A stretch of DNA of 64,000 nt from Bradyrhizobium nivariense (GTDB taxonomy: Bacteria > Pseudomonadota > Alphaproteobacteria > Rhizobiales > Xanthobacteraceae). The notes below the pieces were generated by a model that ran no database searches, was not told where the DNA came from, and worked only from the letters and a program-made list of their open reading frames with translations. The translations under genes and the position numbers were made by a program. Positions 18,843 through 27,022 of the stretch are shown in pieces. The number at the start of each line of letters is the position of its first letter. The stretch's first letter is position 1. The stretch is taken from contig NZ_JARVWW010000021.1 in NCBI RefSeq assembly GCF_029846715.1, positions 62,001 through 126,000 on the forward strand, in the 5' to 3' direction.

Positions 18843-18870
18843 AGCCGTTCCCGAATGACTCGTAGTAAGG

Positions 18871-19081
18871 TAGGGCTATCGCATATGACAGCGGAAGGCT
18901 GCCGGATGAGCTCGGCCTGCATGGTTCGAGACGCCCGCTTTGGCGGGCTCCTCACCATGAGGATCTAATATCTCGCCGCAAAACGCGCCCTCATCCTGAG
19001 GGCCCGCCGTAGGCGGGCGTCTCGAAGGATGGGCCGCAGGCAAGCTGCCCGCCACGTTTTTCTTCATATGCGATAGCCCTG
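18871..19081. mobile_element. MITE-like palindromic insertion with terminal inverted repeats and 10-base target duplication
   Basis: Two perfect 17-base inverted repeats (AGGGCTATCGCATATGA at 18872-18888 and its complement at 19064-19080) bound about 210 bases that form one long imperfect palindrome, with arms containing TCGAGACGCCCGC and GCGGGCGTCTCGA. The same ten bases CGTAGTAAGG lie outside each end (18861-18870 and 19082-19091), which looks like a target-site duplication. There is no coding capacity. The inner arms resemble short intergenic repeats I recall as frequent in Bradyrhizobium. It has inserted between livK and livH. Confidence 0.8.
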
Positions 19082-19089
19082 CGTAGTAA

Positions 19090-19118
19090 GGCGAGAGTGG
19101 CGATGTGCCGCCCTCGCC
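19090..19118 (-). other. Hairpin downstream of the binding-protein gene
   Basis: GGCGAG and CTCGCC pair around an inner near-complementary GTGGC/GCCGC stem, 16 bases after the binding-protein stop in the transcribed direction. No T-run follows. It likely protects the 3' end of the abundant binding-protein message, as with other hairpins after binding-protein genes in this window. Confidence 0.4.
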
Positions 19119-19133
19119 TGTGACTGGCCGACA

Positions 19134-20288
19134 CTAGAGCGTCTTCATCTCGACCTTGCCGTCGTTGATCTCGATGAGATAGACGTTCGGCTGGCTCTGC
19201 CCGCTCTCCTTGCCCTCGGGGCCGGACTTGCGGAACACGATGTCGCCGTTGAGCCCCTTGATGTTGATGTCCCAGAGCGCGGCCTTGATCGCAGCCGGCT
19301 CGGCTTTGCCCGCCTTCTCGATCGCGGCCGCCGCGGTGCGGATGCCGTCATAACCGCGGAAGCTTTCGGTACAGCCGGCGAACTCGAAGCCGCGCTTCTT
19401 CCATTCCGAGATGAAATAGTTGGTCGCTTCGGGGTTCGGCGTCTTGTCGGGGAACCACGGCAGAAAGGTCGTCAGATGCATGGTACCGTTGGCGGCTGCT
19501 CCCGCCTGGGCGATGATCTGGTCGGGGTTCTGCGAGCCACCGGTGGTGATGATGCGCTTCTTCAGGCCCAGTGCGGCGGCCTGCTTGAAGATCAGCGTGA
19601 GCTGGTCGACCGCGGTCGTGACGATGATCGTCTCGGAATCCGAGCTCTTGATCTTGGAGAGCTGGGCGCTCATGTCCTGCGCGCCCTGGTCCATGGTTTC
19701 GACCAGACCGATACTGATCCCCTTGTCCTTCATCATCTTGCTGAAGTCCTCAGCCGTGCCGCGGCCCCAGTCGTTGTTGATGACCAGGAAGTCGACTTTC
19801 TTCAATGCGAGCTTGTCGACGATGCCCTTGAACGCCGCGGCCTCGACCGCCGACGGGGGCGAGATACGGAAGATGAAGGGATTGCCTGTCGTCGTGATCT
19901 TGCCCGAGGAAGAGGTCTCCACCACCATCGGCGTTTCATATTCCATCAGCTTCGGCATCACGGCGAGCGTCAGGCTCGAGCCCCAGGCGCCCATCAGGAC
20001 CGGCACCTTGTCGCTGGTGATGAGCTTCTCGGCAACGGCGGCCGCCTCGGTCGGGTTGCTCTTGTTGTCCTCGATCACGAGCTCGATCTTCTTGCCCAGG
20101 ATGCCGCCCTTGGCGTTGATCTCGTCGGCGGCGATCTTGGCGCCGTTGACGACGTAGGTGCCTGACGCCGCGAACGCGCCGGTGAGCGGCTCGTTGACGC
20201 CGATCTTGATGGTCTGCGCCTGTACAGCGCCGCCGAACAAGGCCGTCGCCAGCGCGATGGCCGGAACCAGTCCGAGTGCTCGTGTCAT
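19134..20288 (-). CDS. Branched-chain amino acid-type ABC transporter substrate-binding protein (LivK-like)
   Basis: Periplasmic ligand-binding protein of 384 aa (family peripla_BP_6). Residues 1-24 are a Sec signal peptide ending at VQAQ. The mature part shows the family start IKIGVNEPLTGAFAASGTYVVNGAKIAADEIN and KKIELVIEDNKSNPTEAAAVAEKLI, then a long substrate cleft with SSSGK. It belongs to the Liv permease/ATPase genes downstream, from which the palindromic element separates it. Its ligand is unknown; location after a molybdenum hydroxylase operon hints at an aromatic or N-heterocyclic compound. Confidence 0.92.
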   Translation of the reverse strand: MTRALGLVPAIALATALFGGAVQAQTIKIGVNEPLTGAFAASGTYVVNGAKIAADEINAKGGILGKKIELVIEDNKSNPTEAAAVAEKLITSDKVPVLMGAWGSSLTLAVMPKLMEYETPMVVETSSSGKITTTGNPFIFRISPPSAVEAAAFKGIVDKLALKKVDFLVINNDWGRGTAEDFSKMMKDKGISIGLVETMDQGAQDMSAQLSKIKSSDSETIIVTTAVDQLTLIFKQAAALGLKKRIITTGGSQNPDQIIAQAGAAANGTMHLTTFLPWFPDKTPNPEATNYFISEWKKRGFEFAGCTESFRGYDGIRTAAAAIEKAGKAEPAAIKAALWDINIKGLNGDIVFRKSGPEGKESGQSQPNVYLIEINDGKVEMKTL

Positions 20289-20362
20289 GTTGTCTCTCCA
20301 AATCCCACGCTGTTGATGTCTGGTAGTTCAGCCTTCGTCACTCTGCGGCGCGAACGCGCCGG

Positions 20363-21559
20363 TTATTCCACTCCACCTTTTTCGGTGAAGACGCGGCCAA
20401 TGAAGCGCCCGAGCCGGTCGCGCAAAACATCTGATGCAATCGACCAGAAGCTGAGCTCCGCCGAGGCCCCCTGCCCCGACGGTGCGCCGGACATGTGGCG
20501 GTCGAGATTTCCCGCGAATTCAGCAACCAGGCGCTTTGCGAGATCCCGCACCAGGCCGGGACGGCCGACCTGGGCCAGCATTCCCGTAAGCGTATAGCCG
20601 ATCGACAGCTCGACGGTGGTCGCCGCGCCGTCATCGATCGACAGCAGGCGATAGCGGATTTCACCTTGCGTCGCCGAATGGCCGCGCTGGTCGGTGCCGA
20701 TGCCGACGATGCGGCCGGAGAGCGTTGCGGGATCGCGCTCGACGCGCGCGGCCCCCACGAAGGCCGCCGCGATCGGCCCGAGCCTGACGCGGATCACGCC
20801 TTCGACGCGTTCGGGCCTTGGCGGCGCCGTGAGCGATGCGCCGGGAAGGCAGGCTGCGATATCGGCGATATCGTCGAACATCGCGAAGACCTTTGCCGGC
20901 GCATGCGGCAAGGTGAACCGCTGGTCGAGAACGGTCGCCGGGGTGAAGTCCGGGATTCTGCCCGGTACGGCGCTCTCTGATGCCGGCGCTAACGCTTGAC
21001 GCACAGCCGGCTCGTTTCGACCGGGCGCGCTCCGCCCCGATCCGGTGGGACCAAGACTGGTTCGACCGCCATCGGCAAGCGGGGCGATGTCGCGCCCGCG
21101 CCGGGCCTCGATCACCGACTGCACCGCCCGCACGATGCCGACATAACCGGTGCAGCGGCAGAGATTGCCGGAGAGGCCAACGCGGATCTGGCGCTCGTCG
21201 GCATCGGGTAAGCGCAGCACCAGGTCGCGCGCGGAGACCAGCATCCCCGGGGTGCAATAGCCGCACTGCAAGGCATGCTCGCGGGTGAAGGCGGCGCGCA
21301 GCTCTGTCGTGACCTCGTCCTCGTCGAGACCTTCGATGGTGGTGATATCGGCGCCCTCGCAGGCCACCGCATAGGTGATGCAGGAGCGCGCCGGCACGCC
21401 GTCGAGCAGCACGGTGCAGGCGCCGCAGACACCGTGCTCGCAGCCGAGATGTGTGCCGGTCAGGTCGAGCTTGTCGCGCACGAAATCGGCAACGCTGGTG
21501 CGCGGCTCGGCCGAGACCTCCACCGCGCGGCGATTGACCTGAAGCGCGATCGTGGTCAT
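20363..21559 (-). CDS. Molybdenum hydroxylase small subunit fused to CoxG-like SRPBCC domain
   Basis: A 398-aa fusion. Residues 1-160 are a [2Fe-2S] small subunit (CoxS/XdhS type) with the plant-type cluster ligands C40, C45, C48 and C60 and the second cluster ligands C99, C102, C134 and C136 (CGYCTPGM, CRCTGY). After an Ala/Pro-rich linker, residues about 205-350 form a CoxG-like SRPBCC domain (VLDQRFTLPHAPAKVFAMFDDIADIAACLPGA). The chain ends with an amphipathic tail rather than a clear membrane anchor. CoxG is usually a separate protein linked to hydroxylase assembly or membrane attachment. Its ATG overlaps the FAD-subunit stop by four bases. Confidence 0.93.
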   Translation of the reverse strand: MTTIALQVNRRAVEVSAEPRTSVADFVRDKLDLTGTHLGCEHGVCGACTVLLDGVPARSCITYAVACEGADITTIEGLDEDEVTTELRAAFTREHALQCGYCTPGMLVSARDLVLRLPDADERQIRVGLSGNLCRCTGYVGIVRAVQSVIEARRGRDIAPLADGGRTSLGPTGSGRSAPGRNEPAVRQALAPASESAVPGRIPDFTPATVLDQRFTLPHAPAKVFAMFDDIADIAACLPGASLTAPPRPERVEGVIRVRLGPIAAAFVGAARVERDPATLSGRIVGIGTDQRGHSATQGEIRYRLLSIDDGAATTVELSIGYTLTGMLAQVGRPGLVRDLAKRLVAEFAGNLDRHMSGAPSGQGASAELSFWSIASDVLRDRLGRFIGRVFTEKGGVE

Positions 21560-22392
21560 GCCGCGGCCTCCTGGACGGCGCGTTTCAACACGCTGACATG
21601 GATGTGGCGCTGCGTGGCGTCGTCGATGCCGGCCTTGGCCAGAAGGGCGTCGGCGATGCGCGCATCGAAACGCTGCTTGTAGTCGGCCGCGATCCTGCCG
21701 CCGAACAGCTCGGCGGCGTCGGTGGTGACGATAGGCGCCGTATCGATGGCACCGATCACAACGCGGGCCGAGGCGGCGGCGGGATCGACCAGCACCGCGC
21801 CGATGGCGTGGGCGAACTCGCCGATCTTGCGGCAGCTCTTGGCATAGCCCCACTGCGCCGAGACCGCTCGTGCCGGGACGTGGATCGCCTCGACGATCTC
21901 GCCGGCGTGCAGCGCCGATTCGAGCGCGCCGACGACGAAGGCCTCGATCGCCATCGTACGCGCACCGGCAAGACTGCGCAGCCTGACCCGCGCGCCCAGG
22001 GCCGCGAGCGCCGAAATCCAGTCTGCGGCGGGATCGGCATGGCTGAGCGAGCCGCCGATCGTACCTCGGTTGCGCACCGCGCGATAGGCGATGTTGGCCG
22101 CGACAGCGCGAATAGCGCCGCGTGTCACGTCAGCCGTGCGTCCGTCCTCGATATCGGCATGCGTGACCAGCGCGCCGAGCACGAGCTCGCCGCCGGAAAG
22201 ATCCGCACACTTGAGCTCGGCGAGGCCGGAGATGTCGACTAGCAGCTCCGGCTGCAGCAGCCGCAGATTGAGCATCGGCCCGAGCGATTGGCCGCCGGCG
22301 ATGATCTTCGCAGATCCACTAGCCGTGGCGAGCATCGACAGCGCCGAGTTGAGATCGCGCGGGCGCTCATAGCCGAAAGGCGCAGGCTTCAT
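21556..22392 (-). CDS. Molybdenum hydroxylase FAD-binding medium subunit (CoxM-like)
   Basis: Flavin subunit of 278 aa. It has the two FAD signatures of the xanthine oxidase/CODH medium subunit: AGGQSLGPMLNLRL near residue 32 and TIGGSLSHADPAAD near residue 110, plus a C-terminal CO-deh-flav-C-like region. It shuttles electrons from the iron-sulfur subunit. The start overlaps the large-subunit stop by four bases, and its stop overlaps the small-subunit start, so the three subunits are translationally coupled. Confidence 0.93.
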   Translation of the reverse strand: MKPAPFGYERPRDLNSALSMLATASGSAKIIAGGQSLGPMLNLRLLQPELLVDISGLAELKCADLSGGELVLGALVTHADIEDGRTADVTRGAIRAVAANIAYRAVRNRGTIGGSLSHADPAADWISALAALGARVRLRSLAGARTMAIEAFVVGALESALHAGEIVEAIHVPARAVSAQWGYAKSCRKIGEFAHAIGAVLVDPAAASARVVIGAIDTAPIVTTDAAELFGGRIAADYKQRFDARIADALLAKAGIDDATQRHIHVSVLKRAVQEAAA

Positions 22393-24779
22393 GCCGCGCT
22401 CCTTCCGATAGCGCGGGCAGCGAGCACGGCCGCGACGATTCGATGCGGCGTGATCGGCGATTGCATCAGCTCGACACCGAGCGGCCGCAACGCGTCGTTG
22501 ACGGCGTTGACAATCGCGGCGGGCGGCGCAATGGCACCGCCCTCGCCGATGCCCTTGACGCCAAACTGCGTATAGGGCGACGGCGTCTCCATGTGATCGA
22601 GACGGGCCGCCGGAACCTCAGTCGCACCGGGGAGCAGATAGTCGGCCAGCGTCGTCGCCAGCGGCTGTCCCGACGTATCGAACGGCATTTCCTCATAGAG
22701 CGCGGTACCGATCCCCTGAGCGAGGCCGCCATAGATCTGGCCGTCGACGACCATCGGGTTGACCAGGACGCCACCGTCCTCGACGATCACGTAGTCGAGG
22801 ATCTCGACCTCGCCGACATCAGGATCGACCGCGACGACAGCCGCATGCGCGGCGTAGCTGAAGGTCCCGCTGTCACGGACCGGCTTGTAGCCCAGAGTCA
22901 CTTCCAACCCGCCGGGATCGACGTCGGCCGGCAGATCCTGCGGGCGGCGATACCAGGTGTGCGCGATCGTCTTGAGGCTGACGCTGCCGTTGACGCCGCA
23001 CACCTCGCCATTCTGCAACACGACGGAGGCCGGATCGTGCTGCAACAATTTGGCGCCGATGCGCCTCGCACGTTCGCCGAGCTCGCGGCAGGCGGTCGCC
23101 ACCGCGCCGCCCGCCATGACCATCGAACGCGAGCCCCAGGTGCCGGTCGAATAGGGCGTCATCGCGGTGTCGCCGAGGATGATGCGGATCTTTGCGACGT
23201 CGATGCCGAGCATCTCATGCGCGACCTGGGCGAGCGTCGTCTCCATGCCCTGCCCGTGTGAATGCACACCGACGCGCAATTCGAGGCCGCCGTCCGGCGT
23301 CAACCGCGCCGATGCCTGTTCGTGGCCCGGCACCATCGGGATCCCCCAGCCGGAATAGACCGACGTGCCGTGCGCGGCTTGCTCGCAATAGATGGAGACG
23401 CCGACGCCGATCCGGCGGCCGTCAGCCCCGCCCTGACTTTGCTTCGAGCGAATGGCGTTCACGTCGATCGCCGCCAGCGCGCGCCGCATGGCTTGCGGAT
23501 AATCGCCACTGTCAAAATGCTTCTTGGTGATGTTGTCGAACGGCATCTGCTCCGGCTGCACCAGATTGCGCAGCCGCACCTCGCCGGGCTCGAGCCCGGC
23601 CTCGACCGCGACAAGGTCGAGCATCAATTCCAGCGCAAAGCAGACGCCGGTGCGCGCCACGCCCCGATAGGGCAGGATCGGACATTTGTTGGTGGCGACC
23701 GAAAAGGTGCGGCAACGATAGGCCGGCATCTGATACGGACCCGGCAGGATGCTCGCGACCTGCGCTGCTTCGAGACACGCCGAGAACGGATAGGATGAGT
23801 AGGCACCGGAATCCACGGTCGCTTCGCAATCGATGCCGCGCAACGTCCCGTCGCGGTCGGCATAGACGGTGATCTTGTAATGGTGCTCGCGGCAATTGGA
23901 GCTGGCGACCAGATGCTCGCGGCGGTCCTCGGTCCAGCGCACGGGATGGCCGCAGCTCATGGTCAGCCAGGACAGGCAGACCTCTTCAGGCAACAGGATT
24001 CCCTTGTGGCCGAAGCCACCGCCGACATCGGGCGAGATGACACGGATCTGCCCCTCTTCCATGCCGAGACATTCGGCAAGCCCGCTGCGCGTGATGTGCG
24101 GCATCTGGGCCGCGGAGTGCAGCCTGAGCTGATCGAGCCTGCGATCGAACGTCGCGACCACGCCACGGCCTTCCAGCGGAGACATGCACTGCCGCGCGGT
24201 CGAGATCTCGCGCGTCACCTTGATCGGCGCGTCGAGCGCCGCGGAGATGTCGACCTCGTAATTGGTCTCAAGGAAGACGTTGTCGCCCCAATGCTCGTGC
24301 ACCAGCGCCGAGCCGGGCTCGCGTGCCTTCAGCATGTCGTAGATTGCGGGCAGCTCCTCCAGATCGAGCGTCACGGACGCCGCGATGTCCTCCGCCTCGG
24401 CGCGCGTCGGTGCGAGACACATCGCGACGAGCTCGCCGACCTGGCGCACCTTTCCGGTGGCCAGCACCGGCTGCTCCGAAATCTTGAAGCCCGGAAGGCC
24501 CGAGACCGCGCGGATCGGTTTGATGCCGACAAGATCGTCTGCCGTGAACACGCTGCCGCGATAGCGCTCGGGCACATGGATGCCGCGGATCCGCGCATGC
24601 GCCAGCGGGCTGCGCACGAACGCGACGTCCTGAAGGCCGGCAAGGCGAATATCGGCGACAAACTGGCCGCGGCCGCGCATCAGCCGGTCGTCCTCCTTCC
24701 GCGGCAGCCGTGCTCCCACGCCCTGTCCGGACTTGCCAGAAGGAAACTCTCGCTCGTTGCGCAACTCCGCGTTCTCCAT
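22389..24779 (-). CDS. Molybdenum hydroxylase large (molybdopterin) subunit, xanthine dehydrogenase/CoxL family
   Basis: Catalytic subunit of 796 aa that binds the Mo-MCD cofactor and hydroxylates a carbon next to nitrogen or an aldehyde. GARLPRKEDDRLMRGRGQFVADI opens the family domain; the Mo site shows PDVGGGFGHKG, an active-site loop CPILPYRGVARTG that differs from the AYRCSFR loop of true CO dehydrogenases, and the catalytic Glu in GVKGIGEGGAIAPP. The loop argues for an aromatic or N-heterocycle substrate, not CO. A GTG directly before the ATG (24782) is an alternative start. Confidence 0.93.
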   Translation of the reverse strand: MENAELRNEREFPSGKSGQGVGARLPRKEDDRLMRGRGQFVADIRLAGLQDVAFVRSPLAHARIRGIHVPERYRGSVFTADDLVGIKPIRAVSGLPGFKISEQPVLATGKVRQVGELVAMCLAPTRAEAEDIAASVTLDLEELPAIYDMLKAREPGSALVHEHWGDNVFLETNYEVDISAALDAPIKVTREISTARQCMSPLEGRGVVATFDRRLDQLRLHSAAQMPHITRSGLAECLGMEEGQIRVISPDVGGGFGHKGILLPEEVCLSWLTMSCGHPVRWTEDRREHLVASSNCREHHYKITVYADRDGTLRGIDCEATVDSGAYSSYPFSACLEAAQVASILPGPYQMPAYRCRTFSVATNKCPILPYRGVARTGVCFALELMLDLVAVEAGLEPGEVRLRNLVQPEQMPFDNITKKHFDSGDYPQAMRRALAAIDVNAIRSKQSQGGADGRRIGVGVSIYCEQAAHGTSVYSGWGIPMVPGHEQASARLTPDGGLELRVGVHSHGQGMETTLAQVAHEMLGIDVAKIRIILGDTAMTPYSTGTWGSRSMVMAGGAVATACRELGERARRIGAKLLQHDPASVVLQNGEVCGVNGSVSLKTIAHTWYRRPQDLPADVDPGGLEVTLGYKPVRDSGTFSYAAHAAVVAVDPDVGEVEILDYVIVEDGGVLVNPMVVDGQIYGGLAQGIGTALYEEMPFDTSGQPLATTLADYLLPGATEVPAARLDHMETPSPYTQFGVKGIGEGGAIAPPAAIVNAVNDALRPLGVELMQSPITPHRIVAAVLAARAIGRSAA

Positions 24780-24790
24780 CACCGCGCGGC

Positions 24791-26083
24791 CTATGCCGCG
24801 ACGGCCTGCGGCAGGATCGGCGCGACCGCGTCGAAGCGCGTGCCGGCGCGCAAGCAGAACGCCGGCTGAAGCAGGCGCTCGGCGATCACCTCGTTCTTCT
24901 CATTGTCCTTGAGGACGAAGCGGCCGCTCTTCTCCGCGAGCACGGAGACGTCGGCGTCCATGCCGACCTTGAGAGCGCCGATCTCCTCGCTGCGGCCGAG
25001 CATTTTGGCCGGATTGGAGGTGACCATAGGCACCACCTGCTCCAGCGACAGGCCGAGCGCCATCATCGAGCTCATCGCCTGCACCAGACTGAACTTGGCC
25101 TGTCCCGCGAAGGGATGGTTCTCCTCGTCCTCGTGCTGGTCGGGCGTCCCGGCCGGCGCGGGCACGTGGGTGTTGTAGCCGTGGATGTCGGCTCCCAGCG
25201 TGGTCGGAATGATGCCGGCAGCGATCGCCTTCTTCGCGAGCCGGTACGAGAAATGGCTGCCGTGACCGACATCGACCTTCAGGCCGCGGTCGAGCGCCGC
25301 CTGGATGACCGGATGCACCTCGCCTTCGCGGTTGACGAAGCCGCCGGGATGGCGCGTGAAGGGATGCGCGAGAATGTCGCCTTCACGCAGAAGCGGGATG
25401 ACGCGGGTCAGGATCGTGTCGGCATCTTCGCCATTGGCGCCGCTTTCGGGCAGGCCCCAGAGCTGGCCGAAATGCACATAGACCGGCAGATCGGCGCGCT
25501 TGCCGATCTCCGCCGCCATCTCGATGACGCGAATGCCCCAGCGCGCGAAGCCGCCGATCTCGGCATGGGCCTTGATGCCGCGCACGATGTCGAGATTGGC
25601 CGTCGCCGACTTGACGGTCGCGTCGATGTCAACGCCGTCGGGGCTATAGAGCTGCGGATAGAAATGCCCTTCAAGCCCGCCGACGAGATAAGCGGAAAGA
25701 AAGGCATAGACGCGCGAGCTGGAAGGCTCCGCGATGAAATGACGAAAGCCGGGCAGCGTCATGCAGGACGGACCGCCCTGGTCGATCACCGTGGTCACGC
25801 CCGACTGCACGCCGACCATGTCGGCATTCATGCCGAAGCGGCCGGAGACGTATTGATAGACATGCGCATGGGTGTCGATCAATCCGGGCAGCACCAGCTT
25901 GCCGCCGACGTCGACCACCTCCCTGGCGCTGGTCGGCAGGATGTCCGGCGCGACCGCCGCGATCTTGCCGTTGCGGATCGCGACGTCCCTGATGCCGTCC
26001 ACGCCGGACGCCGGACAGATCACGCGACCGCCTCGCAGCAGAAGATCGAAGCTGGCAGTGACGGAGCTGACGGTGACGGACAT
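24791..26083 (-). CDS. Cyclic amidohydrolase/deacetylase-family metallohydrolase
   Basis: A 430-aa amidohydrolase-superfamily enzyme related to dihydroorotase and N-acyl-amino-acid deacetylases. It opens with DLLLRGGRVICPASGVDG, carries the metal motif LIDTHAHVYQYVSG, and ends with VPMVTSNPAKMLG and a DADVSVL strand typical of the superfamily. Histidines in LPVYVHFGQLWG and KVDVGHGSHFSYR are probable further ligands. The ATG at 26083 follows GGAGAG and starts the operon with the molybdenum hydroxylase 11 bases downstream, suggesting it opens a ring or amide made by that enzyme. Palindromic operators lie directly upstream. Confidence 0.9.
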   Translation of the reverse strand: MSVTVSSVTASFDLLLRGGRVICPASGVDGIRDVAIRNGKIAAVAPDILPTSAREVVDVGGKLVLPGLIDTHAHVYQYVSGRFGMNADMVGVQSGVTTVIDQGGPSCMTLPGFRHFIAEPSSSRVYAFLSAYLVGGLEGHFYPQLYSPDGVDIDATVKSATANLDIVRGIKAHAEIGGFARWGIRVIEMAAEIGKRADLPVYVHFGQLWGLPESGANGEDADTILTRVIPLLREGDILAHPFTRHPGGFVNREGEVHPVIQAALDRGLKVDVGHGSHFSYRLAKKAIAAGIIPTTLGADIHGYNTHVPAPAGTPDQHEDEENHPFAGQAKFSLVQAMSSMMALGLSLEQVVPMVTSNPAKMLGRSEEIGALKVGMDADVSVLAEKSGRFVLKDNEKNEVIAERLLQPAFCLRAGTRFDAVAPILPQAVAA

Positions 26084-26125
26084 GGCGCTCTCCTCTATTC
26101 CGCGCAGGCGATTGCCCTCGCGAAT

Positions 26126-26143
26126 TACGAAGCATGCTTCGTA
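26126..26143. promoter_or_regulatory. Perfect 18-base palindrome, probable MarR operator 1
   Basis: TACGAAGCATGCTTCGTA is a perfect inverted repeat in the 140-base gap between the divergent amidohydrolase and marR genes. MarR regulators usually bind such 16-20-base palindromes near their own promoter. A nearly identical sequence lies before the permease gene at 26993-27010, which supports a shared regulator. It overlaps the expected promoter of the amidohydrolase-hydroxylase operon. Confidence 0.8.
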
Positions 26144-26147
26144 TTTT

Positions 26148-26165
26148 ACAAAAGCAAGCTTCGTG
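26148..26165. promoter_or_regulatory. Second, degenerate copy of the MarR operator
   Basis: The inner 14 bases AAAAGCAAGCTTCG match 11 of 14 positions of the operator core CGAAGCATGCTTCG. Its centre is 22 bases from that of operator 1, two helical turns, so two dimers could sit on the same face of the DNA. Confidence 0.6.
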
Positions 26166-26238
26166 CCATGATCCGACGGTGGCCAGCGCACTCGAATCGA
26201 GCTAAGCGCGACGGGGTTCAGGGTTGGGAGAGCGTGCA

Positions 26239-26733
26239 TTGCGGCAAGCAAAGAAACGTCGCAGCGGGGGCAAGCACCGCCCCTGGCCCTTGTCCCAACG
26301 ACCCGGCTATCTGATCCGGCGCCTGCACCAGATTCACGTTGCGCTGTTTCAGGACGCATGCGGCGCGTTCGAGGTCACGCCATTGCAATACAGCCTGCTC
26401 TCTGCGCTGGCGGTGCGTGAAACGGCCGATCAGACCACTTTGGCGGCCGATATCGCTCTCGATCGGACCACAACGACCGGCGCACTGAAGCGGCTCGCCG
26501 CACGAAATCTCGTGGAACGCGCCGTCAACAAGGACGATCGACGGGCGCGCTTGTGCCGTTTGACGCCGGCGGGCGCCGCCCTGCTCGTCAAAATCGAGGG
26601 CGCGGCACGAAGAGCGCACCGTGCGACGCTCGGCGATCTGAGCGAGCAGGAACAAGCGCTGTTCATCGAGATGATGCAGCGCATCGTCGCCGGCAACCCC
26701 GCTCGCGACAGCGCCACTGCCCTATTTGATTAG
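26239..26733 (+). CDS. MarR-family transcriptional regulator
   Basis: Winged-helix repressor of about 164 aa. The family core is evident: a dimerisation helix (LIRRLHQIHVALFQDACGAF), LTPLQYSLLSALAV-type helix 2, recognition region DQTTLAADIALDRTTTTGALKRLAARNLVER, and wing with VNKDDRRARLCRLTPAG. No ATG exists near the N-terminus; TTG at 26239 is preferred because GGGAGAG precedes it by eight bases, while TTG at 26224 is the alternative. It is divergent from the amidohydrolase operon and 290 bases upstream of the permease, and is the obvious ligand of the palindromes at 26126 and 26993. Confidence 0.9.
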   Translation: MRQAKKRRSGGKHRPWPLSQRPGYLIRRLHQIHVALFQDACGAFEVTPLQYSLLSALAVRETADQTTLAADIALDRTTTTGALKRLAARNLVERAVNKDDRRARLCRLTPAGAALLVKIEGAARRAHRATLGDLSEQEQALFIEMMQRIVAGNPARDSATALFD

Positions 26734-26992
26734 CCGCGGCTGCTGCACTTTTGAGTTGGGCTGCCCAATTTATCATCGGACCGCTGCTCGCCAGCGCCAT
26801 GCCCCCAAGCCCCGCGCTCGCGGCCGACCTGCAAGCAGATGACTAGATAAATGCAGATGCGCGCCGGTGTGTGATGCCGGATCGCGCTTGAAAATTCAGT
26901 AGCAATCCGGCGCAACGCAGCTTGCATCCCGTGGCCGCACGAGCCGTCCCCAGGCCACCCCGCGCGTAATGGCACGAATTATGCTGCGATGA

Positions 26993-27010
26993 TGCGAAGC
27001 GTGCTTCGTA
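26993..27010. promoter_or_regulatory. MarR operator 3, upstream of the NCS1 permease
   Basis: TGCGAAGCGTGCTTCGTA differs from the perfect palindrome at 26126 at only two of 18 positions. It ends 12 bases before the permease ATG and abuts its GGGGGA ribosome site, so a bound repressor would block transcription or an early-elongating polymerase. Confidence 0.75.
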
Positions 27011-27022
27011 TTGGGGGATGTC

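Noticed and set aside
18930..18945. GGTTCGAGA in the palindromic element as a tRNA T-loop
   Set aside because: No cloverleaf, anticodon stem or CCA-equivalent; it is part of the symmetrical arms of the MITE.
20363..24779. Carbon monoxide dehydrogenase
   Set aside because: The active-site loop lacks the CODH AYRCSFR motif; the subunits belong to the wider molybdenum hydroxylase family.
24710..26314. Long open frame (534 codons) on the plus strand across the amidohydrolase gene
   Set aside because: It lies wholly antisense to a clear amidohydrolase with intact metal motifs, is Arg/His/Ala-rich without domain features, and is explained by high GC content.
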